A stretch of DNA of 64,000 nucleotides from JAZDFC01 sp043808235 (GCA_043808235.1 JAZDFC010000105.1:248001-312000); one strand, 5' to 3'; numbered from the stretch's first letter, positions 51,979 through 61,595 are shown. Numbers and translations: made by a program. The notes: generated from the sequence alone by a model not told the origin.

Positions 51979-52122
51979 ATGAAAAGAACATTTCAACCAA
52001 GCAATAGGAAAAGAAAAAACAAGCACGGATTCCGTGAAAGAATGTCGACCAAGAACGGAAGGAAAGTTCTTGCAAGCAGAAGAGCCAAAGGCAGAAAAAA
52101 ACTAACAGTTAGCGACGAATAA
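51979..52122 (+). CDS. rpmH: 50S ribosomal protein L34
   Basis: 47 residues: the chain MKRTFQPSNRKRKNKHGFRE followed by RMSTKNGRKVLASRRAKGRK and KLTVSDE is the classic L34 pattern, very basic and of normal length. It is a structural protein of the large ribosomal subunit. rnpA follows 5 bases later, the order conserved across bacteria. Confidence 0.97.
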   Translation: MKRTFQPSNRKRKNKHGFRERMSTKNGRKVLASRRAKGRKKLTVSDE

Positions 52123-52127
52123 TAAAT

Positions 52128-52553
52128 GTGAAAAAGTTTGGTCTTTCTAAAACAGAAAGAATCAAAAGTAAAAAACGTCTCGACTTATTATTTACAAAAG
52201 GCAGTTTTGTTCTTTCTAAAAACGGCAAAGTTAAAGCCGTTTTTTGTTTTGAAAATTCAAACGAACAATCCGGTGTAAAAGCCGCCTTTACCGTTTCGAA
52301 AAAAGCCGGTACTGCTGTTTGGCGCAACCGGATCAAAAGATTATTTAAAGAATCTTTCCGGTTGAATAAAGAATCTCTTATAAATGTTTGTGTTCAGAAA
52401 CAGGGGATTCTTTTTGTTGTATTTATGCTAAACCGTGTCAATCAGAAAAATTTTAAAAAACCGGCGCTCAAAGATTTTATTGATGAAATAATCGACCTTA
52501 TTAGTAAAATTTCAGTTCGTTTGAAAAACTCCGGTAATTGCAATGATTCATAG
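52128..52553 (+). CDS. rnpA: Ribonuclease P protein component
   Basis: 141 residues with a GTG start (no in-frame ATG is nearby). Family features: LSKTERIKSKKRLDLLFTKG, the core AAFTVSKKAGTAVWRNRIKR with the RNR-type basic motif (VWRNRIKRLFKESF), and a C-terminal region slightly longer than usual. The protein joins the RnpB RNA to cleave 5' leaders from tRNA precursors. The RnpB RNA is not in this window. It is followed after 42 bases by yidC; the small yidD gene that often lies between them is missing. Confidence 0.93.
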   Translation: MKKFGLSKTERIKSKKRLDLLFTKGSFVLSKNGKVKAVFCFENSNEQSGVKAAFTVSKKAGTAVWRNRIKRLFKESFRLNKESLINVCVQKQGILFVVFMLNRVNQKNFKKPALKDFIDEIIDLISKISVRLKNSGNCNDS

Positions 52554-52595
52554 AAGAATTTTTTCAAAGTAGTATTAAATATGCAGGAATAATAG

Positions 52596-54473
52596 ATGGA
52601 CCGAAATACAACATTAGCATTTGTTCTTATCGGATTAGTATTAGTTGTATGGCTTTTTATGAATGCCCCGGAACCCCAGAAGCCCACTAAGGTACCGGCC
52701 GATTCCACTTTAACAAAAGATACTTCAAAAATTCCTGCCCAAGAAGAAGTAAAAAAAGAAGAAGCAAAAAACGAAGTTGATAATGAAACGAATACCGGCC
52801 CGTTTGCATCTACAAACGAACCTGAAAAAGTTATCACCATTGAAACCGATTTGGCTTTATACGAACTTACTACTAAGGGTGGTAAGATAAAGCGATGTTA
52901 TCTTAAAGAATACGAAACATGGTATCATGAAAAATTCCCCGAAGATGATTTTAAAAACACTCATGTTCAACTTGTGAACACAAAAGCCGAGGGCGGCGAT
53001 TTTAATCTTGTGTTTGTCTCGACAGAGGGGAAATTTGTAAATACGAAAGAACTCGATTTTAAAGCTGATTCAAGAAACAACTTCAAACTCACAGGCAAAG
53101 ATTCGGCGAAAATTTCTTTCGTATTTGAGACACCGCAAAAGAACATCATCAAAAAGAATTTTACATTTTTTGCAAACAACTATATGTCAAATGTCGATGT
53201 CGAATTTGTTAATATGGATTCGGTTATTAGCAGTTACAGGTACGATGTTGAGTGGTCGAACGGAATTAATTTTGTTGAAGAAAACTCGGTTGATGAATCT
53301 ACATATTCAAACGCAATAGCTTTTTCTGGAGACGAAAAAGTAGTTATTGACGCTACTTCCGCAGACGAGCCAGAGAAAAAAAATATAAATGGTAAGGTTG
53401 ACTGGCTATCGATTCGGAATAAATATTTTGCGGTTATTATTTCGCCAGACAAGCCGAAAGAAGAAGGTGGCGCTGATTTTAAGGGGGAGAGAAAGTATTC
53501 GGTAAGAGGCGAAAAAGAGGTTTACCGTGCAAGTTTAAAAGTACCGTTTAGTAATTCCGATTATCAAAAAGATTCATACAAACTTTACCTTGGCCCGGTT
53601 AATTACGATATACTAAAGGGCTACAACAAAAATTTTGAAACCATTTTTGATTTCGGAAACTTTCTCGGATTGCGTGTAATCATCACGCCTATATCAGAGT
53701 ACATATTGCTTCCACTTTTTAAATTCCTTCACATCTTTATTCCCAATTATGGCTTTGTAATTATCATTTTTTCACTCATCATAAAAATTGTTTTATATCC
53801 GCTTACAAAGCAGAGTATGAAATCGATGAGGAAAATGCAATTGCTTCAACCAATGATGAAGGAATTGAAGGAGAAATACAAAGATGATCCGGCAAGGGTT
53901 CAGAAAGAGACGATGAAACTATATTCCACTTATGGGATTAATCCTGCCGGCGGTTGTTTGCCGATGCTTTTACAAATGCCGATCCTTGTGGCATTGTTTA
54001 CTTTTTTTAATGTGGCAATAGAAATTAGACACGAACCGTTTATCTTTTGGATTACTAATTTGTCGTCTCCGGATGTAATCTTCACTCTACCTTTTAAAAT
54101 CCCACTATTTAACGTAGATAAAGTTTCGGGCTTAGCTCCTCTGCTTGGTATAACAATGTTCTTTCAACAAAAGATGAGTGTAAAAGACCCAAGCCAAAAG
54201 GCGCTTGTTTACATGATGCCTGTAATGTTTACACTTATGTTTATGAATTTTTCTTCGGGATTGAACCTTTATTACTTTATGTTCAACGTTTTTTCGATTG
54301 CACAACAATATTATGTTACACATAAAAAAGGCGACGATAAATTGGAGCCGGTTGCCAATCCCAAAAAGAAAGGCGGCTTTATGCAGAGGATGATGGAGGC
54401 AGCCGAAAAACAGCAGACTGCACAAAAACAAAATCAGCGCGAAGCCGTTAAAAATAGAAGAAAGAAATTATAA
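52596..54473 (+). CDS. yidC: Membrane protein insertase YidC
   Basis: 625 residues, Gram-negative type. An N-terminal membrane helix (TLAFVLIGLVLVVWLFMNA) is followed by a charged linker and the large periplasmic beta domain (about 75-350). The five-helix insertase core follows (YGFVIIIFSLIIKIVLYPLT, KQSMKSMRKMQLLQPMMKEL, GGCLPMLLQMPILVALFTFF, FMNFSSGLNLYYFMFNVFSI), ending in a basic tail (NRRKKL). The conserved Arg of the hydrophilic groove is probably in the KQSMKSMRKMQ region. It inserts inner-membrane proteins with or without SecYEG. Part of rpmH-rnpA-yidC. Confidence 0.96.
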   Translation: MDRNTTLAFVLIGLVLVVWLFMNAPEPQKPTKVPADSTLTKDTSKIPAQEEVKKEEAKNEVDNETNTGPFASTNEPEKVITIETDLALYELTTKGGKIKRCYLKEYETWYHEKFPEDDFKNTHVQLVNTKAEGGDFNLVFVSTEGKFVNTKELDFKADSRNNFKLTGKDSAKISFVFETPQKNIIKKNFTFFANNYMSNVDVEFVNMDSVISSYRYDVEWSNGINFVEENSVDESTYSNAIAFSGDEKVVIDATSADEPEKKNINGKVDWLSIRNKYFAVIISPDKPKEEGGADFKGERKYSVRGEKEVYRASLKVPFSNSDYQKDSYKLYLGPVNYDILKGYNKNFETIFDFGNFLGLRVIITPISEYILLPLFKFLHIFIPNYGFVIIIFSLIIKIVLYPLTKQSMKSMRKMQLLQPMMKELKEKYKDDPARVQKETMKLYSTYGINPAGGCLPMLLQMPILVALFTFFNVAIEIRHEPFIFWITNLSSPDVIFTLPFKIPLFNVDKVSGLAPLLGITMFFQQKMSVKDPSQKALVYMMPVMFTLMFMNFSSGLNLYYFMFNVFSIAQQYYVTHKKGDDKLEPVANPKKKGGFMQRMMEAAEKQQTAQKQNQREAVKNRRKKL

Positions 54474-54497
54474 TAAAATCTTCTTCTCGTTTTGAAT

Positions 54498-57206
54498 ATG
54501 GTCAAAAAAAGTTTTTTTGTACTCGTATTTTATTTCTTTTGTAATCAATTATTCTTCGCGCAAAATTATTATACTCTTTCTCTAACCCCGATTGAAAAAA
54601 ATCTTCCTTTTGGATTAACATGCCTGTCAACCGAAGAAACTCCGAAAACAGCTTTAGTATTAAGCGGAGGCGGCGCCCGAGGTATTTCTCAGCTTGGTGT
54701 TCTTAAAGCGCTTGTGGAAAATGATATTGAGTTTGACTTGATTGTCGGTACAAGCATGGGAAGTATTATTGGCGGACTTTATGCATCGGGGTATTCTGTT
54801 GAACAGTTAGATTCAATAATAATATCTGCCCGTTGGAAGGATTTTTTTGCATTAAGTGAAACAGATCGAAATGATTTATTTCTCGATCAAAAAATTACTG
54901 AAGACAAGGCAATTTTTGCATTAAGGCTTGATGGCCTCCGGCCGATTATACCTAAAGCATTCAACACAGGATTGAAGGTTTCTTCTTTTCTAAATTTACT
55001 AACTCTTAATGCCCCATTGAATTCCGAAAAAAGTTTTTCGGATTTATTAATTCCATATCGCGCGGTAAGTACAGATCTTATCAATGGAAAAAAAGTTGTT
55101 TTAGACAAAGGCAGCCTCAGCCAGGCCATGCGGGCAAGTTCAAGTGTTTCGTTTTTGCTGGAACCGGTAGAGATTGATTCACTTTTACTTGTTGATGGCG
55201 GACTTGTTGGCAATGTACCGGTGAGTGTCGCTGTCGATTTGGGCAGTGATTTTATATTGGCTGTCAATGCTACCAGCGCACTACGTAGGCGAGAAGAACT
55301 CACATACCCATGGGAAATTGCGGATCAAATTGTAAGTATTCCAATGAACATTATTATTAATCAAAACCTCGATGCGGCAGACTATGTAATCACACCGCAG
55401 GTAGGAGATAAAAAGAACGATGACTTTACGGGTATTGAAGGACTAATAAAGACAGGATACGAAAACACGCTTAGTAAAGTTGATTCGATTAAGATGTTAA
55501 TCAGAAATAAATTTTACTCAAGAGTTAAAAATCAAGAGGTTTATTTTAAAAATATCTCTTTCTGTGAAAATGTCTCCGAGATTGAACGCGAACTTATATT
55601 AAAGTATTCGATACGTGATTCGGTTAGCAGTAATGAAATTCTTTTCGATATCAACAATCTTATAAATTCCGGTTATTATAAAGACGTAGATGCCGAAATA
55701 AATATAATTGGAAACAGATCGGAATTAAAAATTAATGCAATAGAAAATCCCACCGTTGCTTTTGTTCAATGCACAGACGCAAACAATCAGAATTTAGAGC
55801 TTGATAAAAAGTATTTTTCAGCGCTTGTCGGAAAACCATTCAATTCTAAAAAAACTGTTAATGCCGCGATTCATTTACTGAGAGATTACCGCGCGCGCGG
55901 ACGTTCATTGGCGAAAATTGAAAAACTGAATTTTGACGGGACCACCCGGACGCTGTCAGTTGAAATATCACAAGGCAATATTTACAACATGTTTGTAAAA
56001 GGGAATAAACTTACGGATGTAAGTGTAATTACGCGTGAATTCAAATTTCAAGAGGGAGATCAATTCAAAATTGGAGATGTAAAAACAGGGTTGCACAACC
56101 TGATAACCACCAATCTTTTTGAAGATGTTGTTCTTACACTTCAACGAACAGATAATCAGAATAATATGACTGTCAACGTTATCGAAAAACCCTCAAAGGT
56201 TGTACGGTTCGGATTAAGAATTGATAATGAGAATTTAACCCAGGCTTCAGTAGATTTACGTGAAGAAAATCTTTTTGGATCGGGTACCGAAGTTGGAGCG
56301 ATCTTTTCGGGCGGACTGAGAAACAGATCATTTGTTTTTGAACATCGCGCTAACAGGATATTCGATTCATATCTCACTTACAAGATTAGAGCCTTCTATG
56401 AATTCAACGATGTGAATGTTTATACAGATGATTCCACCGGGAATTTGAATAAATTCAGCCGCTCGAAGATTGCCGAATACCGGCAAGTTTTCTCCGGGGC
56501 ATCATTGGGTATGGGCACTCAAGTTGAAAAATTTGGCAACATCTTTGTGGAAGGAAAATTTCAATCGGCACAAATAATCAATAAATCCGATGTACCTGCT
56601 GAAATGTTTGAGAACCATGATATTGCAAGCATAAAAGTTGGAATGTCGATTGACTCTCAAAATAAATTCCCCTATCCCACATCCGGATTTTTTATTAATA
56701 GCTATTATGAAACTGCCCAAAGCGCATTTGGCAGCGACATCGGATTCACAAAGTTTTCTTTTGATTATACCAGCATCTTTACGCTCGACACTCTTCATAC
56801 AATGAGCACAAGATTTTTTGTAGGATTTGCAGATGAAACGCTTCCGCTAAGTCAACAGTTTTCTATCGGTGGTCAGAATTCATTTTTCGGATTGCGGGAT
56901 AACGAATACAGAGGCAGACAGGTTTTTCTTGCATCACTCGAATACCGATTCGATATTCCATTCCAAATGTTTTTTAATTCATATTTCCGAGTAAGGTACG
57001 ATCTTGGTTCGATTTGGTCGGAAAGGGAAACCATCCGATTTAAAGATCTGCGGCATGGAATCGGCGCAACATTATCATGGGACACGCCAATAGGCCCGGC
57101 AGATTTTTCTGTAGGAAAAAGTTTTATAATAGAAAGGTCATTTCCTGAAAATATTATAAGCTGGGGACCATACTATTTCTACTTTACAATAGGTTATTAT
57201 TATTAG
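54498..57206 (+). CDS. Patatin-like phospholipase fused to POTRA/BamA outer-membrane barrel
   Basis: 902 residues from ATG 54498; a TTG two codons upstream is possible. A signal peptide (about 1-22) leads to a patatin domain with oxyanion motif VLSGGGARGISQLGVLKAL, nucleophile GTSMGSIIGGLYASGY and dyad Asp in LLLVDGGLVGNVPVSVA. POTRA-like repeats follow (about 440-560; YNMFVKGNKLTDVSVITREF), then a BamA/Omp85-type beta-barrel at the end (SIGGQNSFFGLRDNEYRGRQ, IGPADFSVGKSF). The layout matches PlpD/type Vd autotransporters and related Bacteroidota proteins, in which the esterase domain is exported through or displayed by the barrel. It begins 25 bases after yidC and may be co-transcribed. Confidence 0.9.
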   Translation: MVKKSFFVLVFYFFCNQLFFAQNYYTLSLTPIEKNLPFGLTCLSTEETPKTALVLSGGGARGISQLGVLKALVENDIEFDLIVGTSMGSIIGGLYASGYSVEQLDSIIISARWKDFFALSETDRNDLFLDQKITEDKAIFALRLDGLRPIIPKAFNTGLKVSSFLNLLTLNAPLNSEKSFSDLLIPYRAVSTDLINGKKVVLDKGSLSQAMRASSSVSFLLEPVEIDSLLLVDGGLVGNVPVSVAVDLGSDFILAVNATSALRRREELTYPWEIADQIVSIPMNIIINQNLDAADYVITPQVGDKKNDDFTGIEGLIKTGYENTLSKVDSIKMLIRNKFYSRVKNQEVYFKNISFCENVSEIERELILKYSIRDSVSSNEILFDINNLINSGYYKDVDAEINIIGNRSELKINAIENPTVAFVQCTDANNQNLELDKKYFSALVGKPFNSKKTVNAAIHLLRDYRARGRSLAKIEKLNFDGTTRTLSVEISQGNIYNMFVKGNKLTDVSVITREFKFQEGDQFKIGDVKTGLHNLITTNLFEDVVLTLQRTDNQNNMTVNVIEKPSKVVRFGLRIDNENLTQASVDLREENLFGSGTEVGAIFSGGLRNRSFVFEHRANRIFDSYLTYKIRAFYEFNDVNVYTDDSTGNLNKFSRSKIAEYRQVFSGASLGMGTQVEKFGNIFVEGKFQSAQIINKSDVPAEMFENHDIASIKVGMSIDSQNKFPYPTSGFFINSYYETAQSAFGSDIGFTKFSFDYTSIFTLDTLHTMSTRFFVGFADETLPLSQQFSIGGQNSFFGLRDNEYRGRQVFLASLEYRFDIPFQMFFNSYFRVRYDLGSIWSERETIRFKDLRHGIGATLSWDTPIGPADFSVGKSFIIERSFPENIISWGPYYFYFTIGYYY

Positions 57207-57255
57207 CGAAATCTAAATAATTGATGGATAGGTGACGGGGTGAGTTGCCTGTTCT

Positions 57256-57999
57256 TTATTTTGATGCAGCCATTATTAGGTCTTTCGATTTTCCAGGATC
57301 AAAAACCGATTTATCCAATCCACCGAACAATTCGATATTTGAAAATCCGCAATCTTTGAGAATGCTTCCCATCTCGCATTTTGTGTGAGTGAAAATCTGA
57401 GATGAAAACATTTGATAGTTACTTCTATCCTTCTCATTAAAAACAAGAATGTTGAAACGAACAATGTCCCATTCGAAATCGTAAAACCGGACGATATAAT
57501 TTTCTCCGGATTTAGAAATGTTAACTATCCTTTCTTGTTTTTCCAATATCAAATCATAGTTTAAAATCTGAATCAGAAGCTTGCCGCCGGAACCAAGCAT
57601 GTCGTGAATTTTTTGAAGTGTGAAAATCAATTCATCAGTTGGAATATTAGCTGCAGCATTTCCCAACGAAACAGCTATATCGAAATATTCACCCCGGGGT
57701 AAATCAACATTCTCCATCACTCCGTTTATAAAATTAATCTCAACATTCGATTGGAAGGCATTTTCCACAGCGCGTTCAATCATTTTCGGCGAAGGATCAA
57801 TTGCCGTTACTTTCAATCCGTTCAGTGCAAGCGCTATTGAGTCAACTCCGGTACCACATCCGACATCCAATGCAGATTTACATCCTCCCGTAAAATTTTT
57901 CAGCAATTCCGATTTTTTAACCAGCGACTTTTTGAAATCGATCATGCCATCATAAAATTCAGAAAGGTTATCGTAAAATTCGGAGTTTTGGTAAATCAT
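57256..57999 (-). CDS. SAM-dependent methyltransferase
   Basis: 247 residues. A class I Rossmann methyltransferase: motif I SALDVGCGTGVDSIALALNG, acidic loop VTAIDPSPKMIERAVENA, motif near ENVDLPRGEYFDIAVSLGNA and GSGGKLLIQILNY. The N-terminus (YQNSEFYDNLSEFYDGMIDF) is like small-molecule methyltransferases of the UbiE/Methyltransf_25 kind. The substrate is unknown. It is tail to tail with the patatin-BamA gene and stands alone. Confidence 0.85.
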   Translation of the reverse strand: MIYQNSEFYDNLSEFYDGMIDFKKSLVKKSELLKNFTGGCKSALDVGCGTGVDSIALALNGLKVTAIDPSPKMIERAVENAFQSNVEINFINGVMENVDLPRGEYFDIAVSLGNAAANIPTDELIFTLQKIHDMLGSGGKLLIQILNYDLILEKQERIVNISKSGENYIVRFYDFEWDIVRFNILVFNEKDRSNYQMFSSQIFTHTKCEMGSILKDCGFSNIELFGGLDKSVFDPGKSKDLIMAASK

Positions 58000-58090
58000 G
58001 TCTTTGCGGGTTTTAATTTTTGAACAGTGGATAGATAATGATTTTTATAAACTTGTTCAAACAATATTTTAAATAATACATTTGCGAAAT

Positions 58091-58127
58091 GAAAAAGCCG
58101 CCGCACCAATAAAGAGTGTGACGGCTT
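58091..58127 (-). terminator. Rho-independent terminator of the HAO-like gene
   Basis: On the minus strand AAGCCGTCACAC pairs with GTGCGGCGGCTT (one mismatch) and is followed by a run of T. It starts 21 bases after the octaheme cytochrome stop codon at 58148. Confidence 0.8.
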
Positions 58128-58147
58128 ACAATCAAATAATAGTTATG

Positions 58148-59377
58148 TCAATGTGCTTTTATCATATCGGCAGCCATTTCTTTTATTTCAGTCAAATCCG
58201 TTTGCATTGCACTCCAGCCATACCAAAGTGCGTAATCCGGATTTGCGTGGAATGTTCCCTGAAAAGTTCTCATTCTATGTTCGAGGAACATAACAAATAA
58301 TTTTTGCTCAATCGAAGTCGGAGCATCGTGGAATGCAAGCAGTATCGGGAAATCGAACGGATAGGTCGCGGGTTTTTTGAGCAAACCTCTCTTGTATAAA
58401 TTTCCTACTGTAGTAATTGCTTCAGCCATTAATCTATCTGCATTTTTAATCATATCATCACCTTTTTGTAATTCTGCTTTCGCAAAATTTTCGGAATGGC
58501 AATCGCCGCATACTTTAATCATTTTATCGCGTTCGCGCTGCCAATCTTCTTGCGTCAATCTTGCCACATCTGCCGCTTTAACAACATCAACAAGCGGTGT
58601 CGGTTTCCCATCGGGATCGAGCACGCCAAGCGCCTGCAGAATTGTAACGCGGTCTTTTGCCCATTGTTCGTCTTCGGGCATCGGTAATCTTACGGCTAAA
58701 AATCCCCACGCGGTTCGTACTTCGTGATTGCCTTCGGGCATGTGGCATGTTTGACACGTCGGCGCCGCTGTGTTTTCAGGTAGTGTTCCGTTCTGTTTTA
58801 ATAAAGCACGAACCCCATGCTTTGAACCCGAATACATCTCCCATTGCGGATGGTCGAATCCCTGGTGACATGTTTGACATGCCTGGGGCTGACGGGCTTC
58901 TTTAACTGAAAATGAGTGACGTGTATGGCAGCTTTCGCAAGCCTGGTGTCCGAAAACCGAACCGTCTTTTTTTAATTGTGTAATTTCCGCTTCGGATTTG
59001 TCTCCTATTTTATGACATCCGCCACAGCCTTTTTGTCCGCCCATTAACGCCATCGGCTGCATATGTGCAGTTGGCATTGCATTCATTGCAGCCCATGCCA
59101 ATGCGTGCTTGCCTTTTTTGTATTGTCCCGCTTGTGTGTTGTGACATGCGGCGCATGTTTCAACCGTCGGCAACTCAACCTTCGAAATGTCATCGGCTGA
59201 TTGATGCTTCGAACCGTGGCAGACAGAACAGTCCATATCATTCTCAGCGTGTTTGCTGATTTGCCAGTCGGTTACTATTTGTGGAGTAACAGTATAATGA
59301 CAGTCAACACAATTCTGGGCATTGTAAGTTGAAGTGATAATAAACAATAAAAGAAGAATCGGAAAAATTGTTTTCAT
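58148..59377 (-). CDS. Octaheme cytochrome c of the hydroxylamine oxidoreductase (HAO) family
   Basis: 409 residues with a signal peptide (about 1-19) and eight CxxCH heme sites: CVDCH, CSVCH, CAACH, CGGCH, CESCH, CQTCH, CQTCH and CGDCH. The order and the text between the last sites (TAWGFLAVRLPMPEDEQWA, LGVLDPDGKPTP, ADVARLTQEDW) are those of the HAO family. The C-terminal LEHRMRTFQGTFHANPDYAL and WYGWS parts match the HAO end, but the chain is shorter than classical HAO. In HAO-like enzymes of non-nitrifiers, absence of the heme-tyrosine crosslink goes with reduction of nitrite or hydroxylamine rather than oxidation. Periplasmic. It lies 49 bases after the ferredoxin-type gene and divergent from nrfHA. 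Confidence 0.9.
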   Translation of the reverse strand: MKTIFPILLLLFIITSTYNAQNCVDCHYTVTPQIVTDWQISKHAENDMDCSVCHGSKHQSADDISKVELPTVETCAACHNTQAGQYKKGKHALAWAAMNAMPTAHMQPMALMGGQKGCGGCHKIGDKSEAEITQLKKDGSVFGHQACESCHTRHSFSVKEARQPQACQTCHQGFDHPQWEMYSGSKHGVRALLKQNGTLPENTAAPTCQTCHMPEGNHEVRTAWGFLAVRLPMPEDEQWAKDRVTILQALGVLDPDGKPTPLVDVVKAADVARLTQEDWQRERDKMIKVCGDCHSENFAKAELQKGDDMIKNADRLMAEAITTVGNLYKRGLLKKPATYPFDFPILLAFHDAPTSIEQKLFVMFLEHRMRTFQGTFHANPDYALWYGWSAMQTDLTEIKEMAADMIKAH

Positions 59378-59426
59378 GTTATTTCTCCCCTTATATTTTT
59401 GATGGTAACAAAATAAGATATTTATG

Positions 59427-60281
59427 CTAATTATTATACATGGACATTTCTACTTCTTTCAAAATATCACCATTGATACCGATGACGATAGCACGCAATT
59501 GGATTTCTTTTGCAGCAAATTCAACAGCCTGTTTTGCCAGTTGGAACAAACCGCTGCAGCAGGGAACTTCCATAATCATTACTGTAATTGATTTCAAATT
59601 CGATTCGTTTATCATGGTTATTAATTTATCGAGATAAACTTGCTTGTTTGAGTCCAGCTTGGGACACGCAATGGTAATGCTTTTACCTTTTAAAAAGTCT
59701 TTATGAAAATCGGGATACGCAAAACCGCAGCAGTCGGCGGCGAGCAGTAAATCCGAGTTTTTGTAATATGCTGCCTGGGGCGAAACGAGATGCAATTGGA
59801 TAGGCCACTGTGTTAAATGCGATTGACGTTTGCCGTTATCTTCATTTTCAATTTGATTTTCGGTTTCGATAGTTTTTTCTGCCGAACCCGCACATCCGCA
59901 TGCCGAATGAGGTTTTTGTGAATTTTCTAATTTTGGTATTTCTATACCGCGTTCCTTAAGATAATCAATCGCCTCGTCGAAAAACGCAACCTCGTTGTGG
60001 TCGAGTAAATGAATTAAGTGAGCTTTTATTACGTTCGGGCCGCCCCGAATAATATAGTCCATTACTTTTCTTTCGTTATATGGTTCAGCTTCCCTTTCTT
60101 CAATCGTAAGTGCTCCTGTTGGACAATGACCGAGACAGGCCCCGAGCCCGTCGCAAAACAAATCGCTGATCAATCTCGCTTTGCCGTCTATTATTTGCAG
60201 TGCTCCTTCATGGCATTCGGGTACGCATTGACCACAGCCGTCACACCTTTCTTCATTGATACTGATGATTTTTCTCAACAT
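59427..60281 (-). CDS. 4Fe-4S ferredoxin-type protein
   Basis: 284 residues, cytosolic. Two 4Fe-4S motifs lie at the N-terminus: CDGCGQCVPECHEGAL and, in a slightly altered second site, CDGLGACLGHCPTGAL, whose second cysteine is replaced by Leu. A linker with a CGCAG cluster leads to a C-terminal region with further cysteines (LLAADCCGFAYPDFHKDF, ITIACPKLDSNKQV, MEVPCCSGLFQLAK) that may bind another cluster. Such proteins accompany anaerobic electron-transfer operons. It is the first gene of a minus-strand pair with the HAO-like cytochrome and shares the divergent promoter region with the nrf genes. Confidence 0.85.
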   Translation of the reverse strand: MLRKIISINEERCDGCGQCVPECHEGALQIIDGKARLISDLFCDGLGACLGHCPTGALTIEEREAEPYNERKVMDYIIRGGPNVIKAHLIHLLDHNEVAFFDEAIDYLKERGIEIPKLENSQKPHSACGCAGSAEKTIETENQIENEDNGKRQSHLTQWPIQLHLVSPQAAYYKNSDLLLAADCCGFAYPDFHKDFLKGKSITIACPKLDSNKQVYLDKLITMINESNLKSITVMIMEVPCCSGLFQLAKQAVEFAAKEIQLRAIVIGINGDILKEVEMSMYNN

Positions 60282-60324
60282 AAATTGCCCCGATATAAAC
60301 AGAATTATTTATCTGGTTCTAAAA

Positions 60325-60339
60325 TATTACATTGTAATA
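60325..60339. promoter_or_regulatory. Candidate operator between divergent nitrite operons
   Basis: A perfect 6-3-6 inverted repeat, TATTAC-ATT-GTAATA, lies midway between the ferredoxin/HAO and NapH/nrfHA operons. It could bind a dimeric regulator of nitrite or anaerobic response. It does not match the FNR box TTGAT-N4-ATCAA, so no regulator can be named. Confidence 0.35.
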
Positions 60340-60392
60340 AAAAAATCAATAAACCCTGACAATAGCAATAATAATTCATTTTAAGAAGATTA

Positions 60393-60423
60393 TTGACATT
60401 GATTCTGTGGATTATTAATTTAG
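60393..60423 (+). promoter_or_regulatory. Candidate promoter of the NapH-nrfHA operon
   Basis: TTG at 60393-60395, a 20-base spacer and TAATTTAG at 60416-60423, seven of eight matches to TAnnTTTG. It lies 38 bases before the ATG at 60462. Confidence 0.45.
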
Positions 60424-60461
60424 AATCAGAGTTTACATTCTGATAAAGAAAGAAAAACATA

Positions 60462-61595
60462 ATGCCCGCAAAAATCATAAAAAACCTCGAAAAACCGATA
60501 CAGAAATATAGAGCAATAATTCAGGCGGTATTTGTATTGCTTTGCTTGTGGATTGGGATTGAATTTTATTTATTTACTAATTATCTGGAGTCGAATGGAA
60601 CGTCTTCGTTTTTTGAAAGACCACCAGGCGCCGAAGCATTTTTGCCGATTAGTTCATTGATGAGTCTATTCTATTTTTTCCAGACCGGAATAATTCATCA
60701 GGCTCATCCAGCAGGTATGTTTATTCTTGTTGCAATACTTTTGGTCTCGTTTATCTTTGGTAAGGCTTTTTGCAGCTGGATTTGTCCGATCGGGACGTTA
60801 TCGGAGTACATCGCTGATTTTGGCGAGTGGATTCAAAAAAAATTGTTCAAAAAAATTTATCGCATTCCACGCTGGCTCGATTATCCGTTAAGAGGGTTGA
60901 AATACCTGCTTCTTGCGTTTTTTGTTTACGCGATATTTTTTTCAATGACGCTTTTTGCATTGCAGGCATTTCTTGATTCACCGTACAACATTGTCTCCGA
61001 TGTTAAGATGTGGTATTTCTTTGCAGGCATTTCGAAGTTTTCATTAATTGTACTGTCATCGCTTTTTGTTCTTTCAATTATAGCTCGAAATTTTTGGTGC
61101 AGATATTTGTGTCCTTATGGTGCATTGCTTGGAATCTTATCTTTGCTTAGTCCGAATAAAATTAAAAGAAACACTGCAAGTTGTATCGACTGTACCTTAT
61201 GTGCAAAAGCATGCCCGGCACGCATAAAAGTTGATAAAGTAAAAACAGTTTTTTCCGACGAATGCTCATCATGTCTGAGCTGCGTTGATGCATGCCCGGT
61301 GGCCGAGACGCTTCAATTAAAATCGATTGTAACAAAACAAAATGTTTCGAAAAAATTGGTTGCCTTCGGAGTAGTTATTATATTTGCAGCAATTACAGGA
61401 GTTGGAATGCTAACCGGCAACTGGAAAAACAATATCTCGAAAAATGAGTACCTTATTCATTTCAAAAAAATGAATGAATATGGTCATCCCCGAAGCACAA
61501 CCGAATTAAAAGAACTTAATAGAAAATCTGAAAAACAAAACCCACAGATGCTGAAACCGTATTCGGAGAAAATCAAACATGAAGAAAGTAATTAA
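60462..61595 (+). CDS. NapH/CcoG-like membrane iron-sulfur protein
   Basis: 377 residues. Five or so membrane helices carry the NapH-type motifs FGKAFCSWICPIGTLSEY and NFWCRYLCPYGALLGIL. A soluble part follows with two 4Fe-4S sites (CIDCTLCAKACPARIKVDK and CSSCLSCVDACPVAETL), and then a last helix (LVAFGVVIIFAAITGVGML). Proteins of this family draw electrons from quinol and hand them to periplasmic or membrane partners. Here it is the first gene of a plus-strand operon with nrfH and nrfA and overlaps nrfH by 17 bases, so it probably helps feed nitrite reduction. The exact role beside NrfH, itself a quinol oxidase, is unclear. Confidence 0.85.
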   Translation: MPAKIIKNLEKPIQKYRAIIQAVFVLLCLWIGIEFYLFTNYLESNGTSSFFERPPGAEAFLPISSLMSLFYFFQTGIIHQAHPAGMFILVAILLVSFIFGKAFCSWICPIGTLSEYIADFGEWIQKKLFKKIYRIPRWLDYPLRGLKYLLLAFFVYAIFFSMTLFALQAFLDSPYNIVSDVKMWYFFAGISKFSLIVLSSLFVLSIIARNFWCRYLCPYGALLGILSLLSPNKIKRNTASCIDCTLCAKACPARIKVDKVKTVFSDECSSCLSCVDACPVAETLQLKSIVTKQNVSKKLVAFGVVIIFAAITGVGMLTGNWKNNISKNEYLIHFKKMNEYGHPRSTTELKELNRKSEKQNPQMLKPYSEKIKHEESN

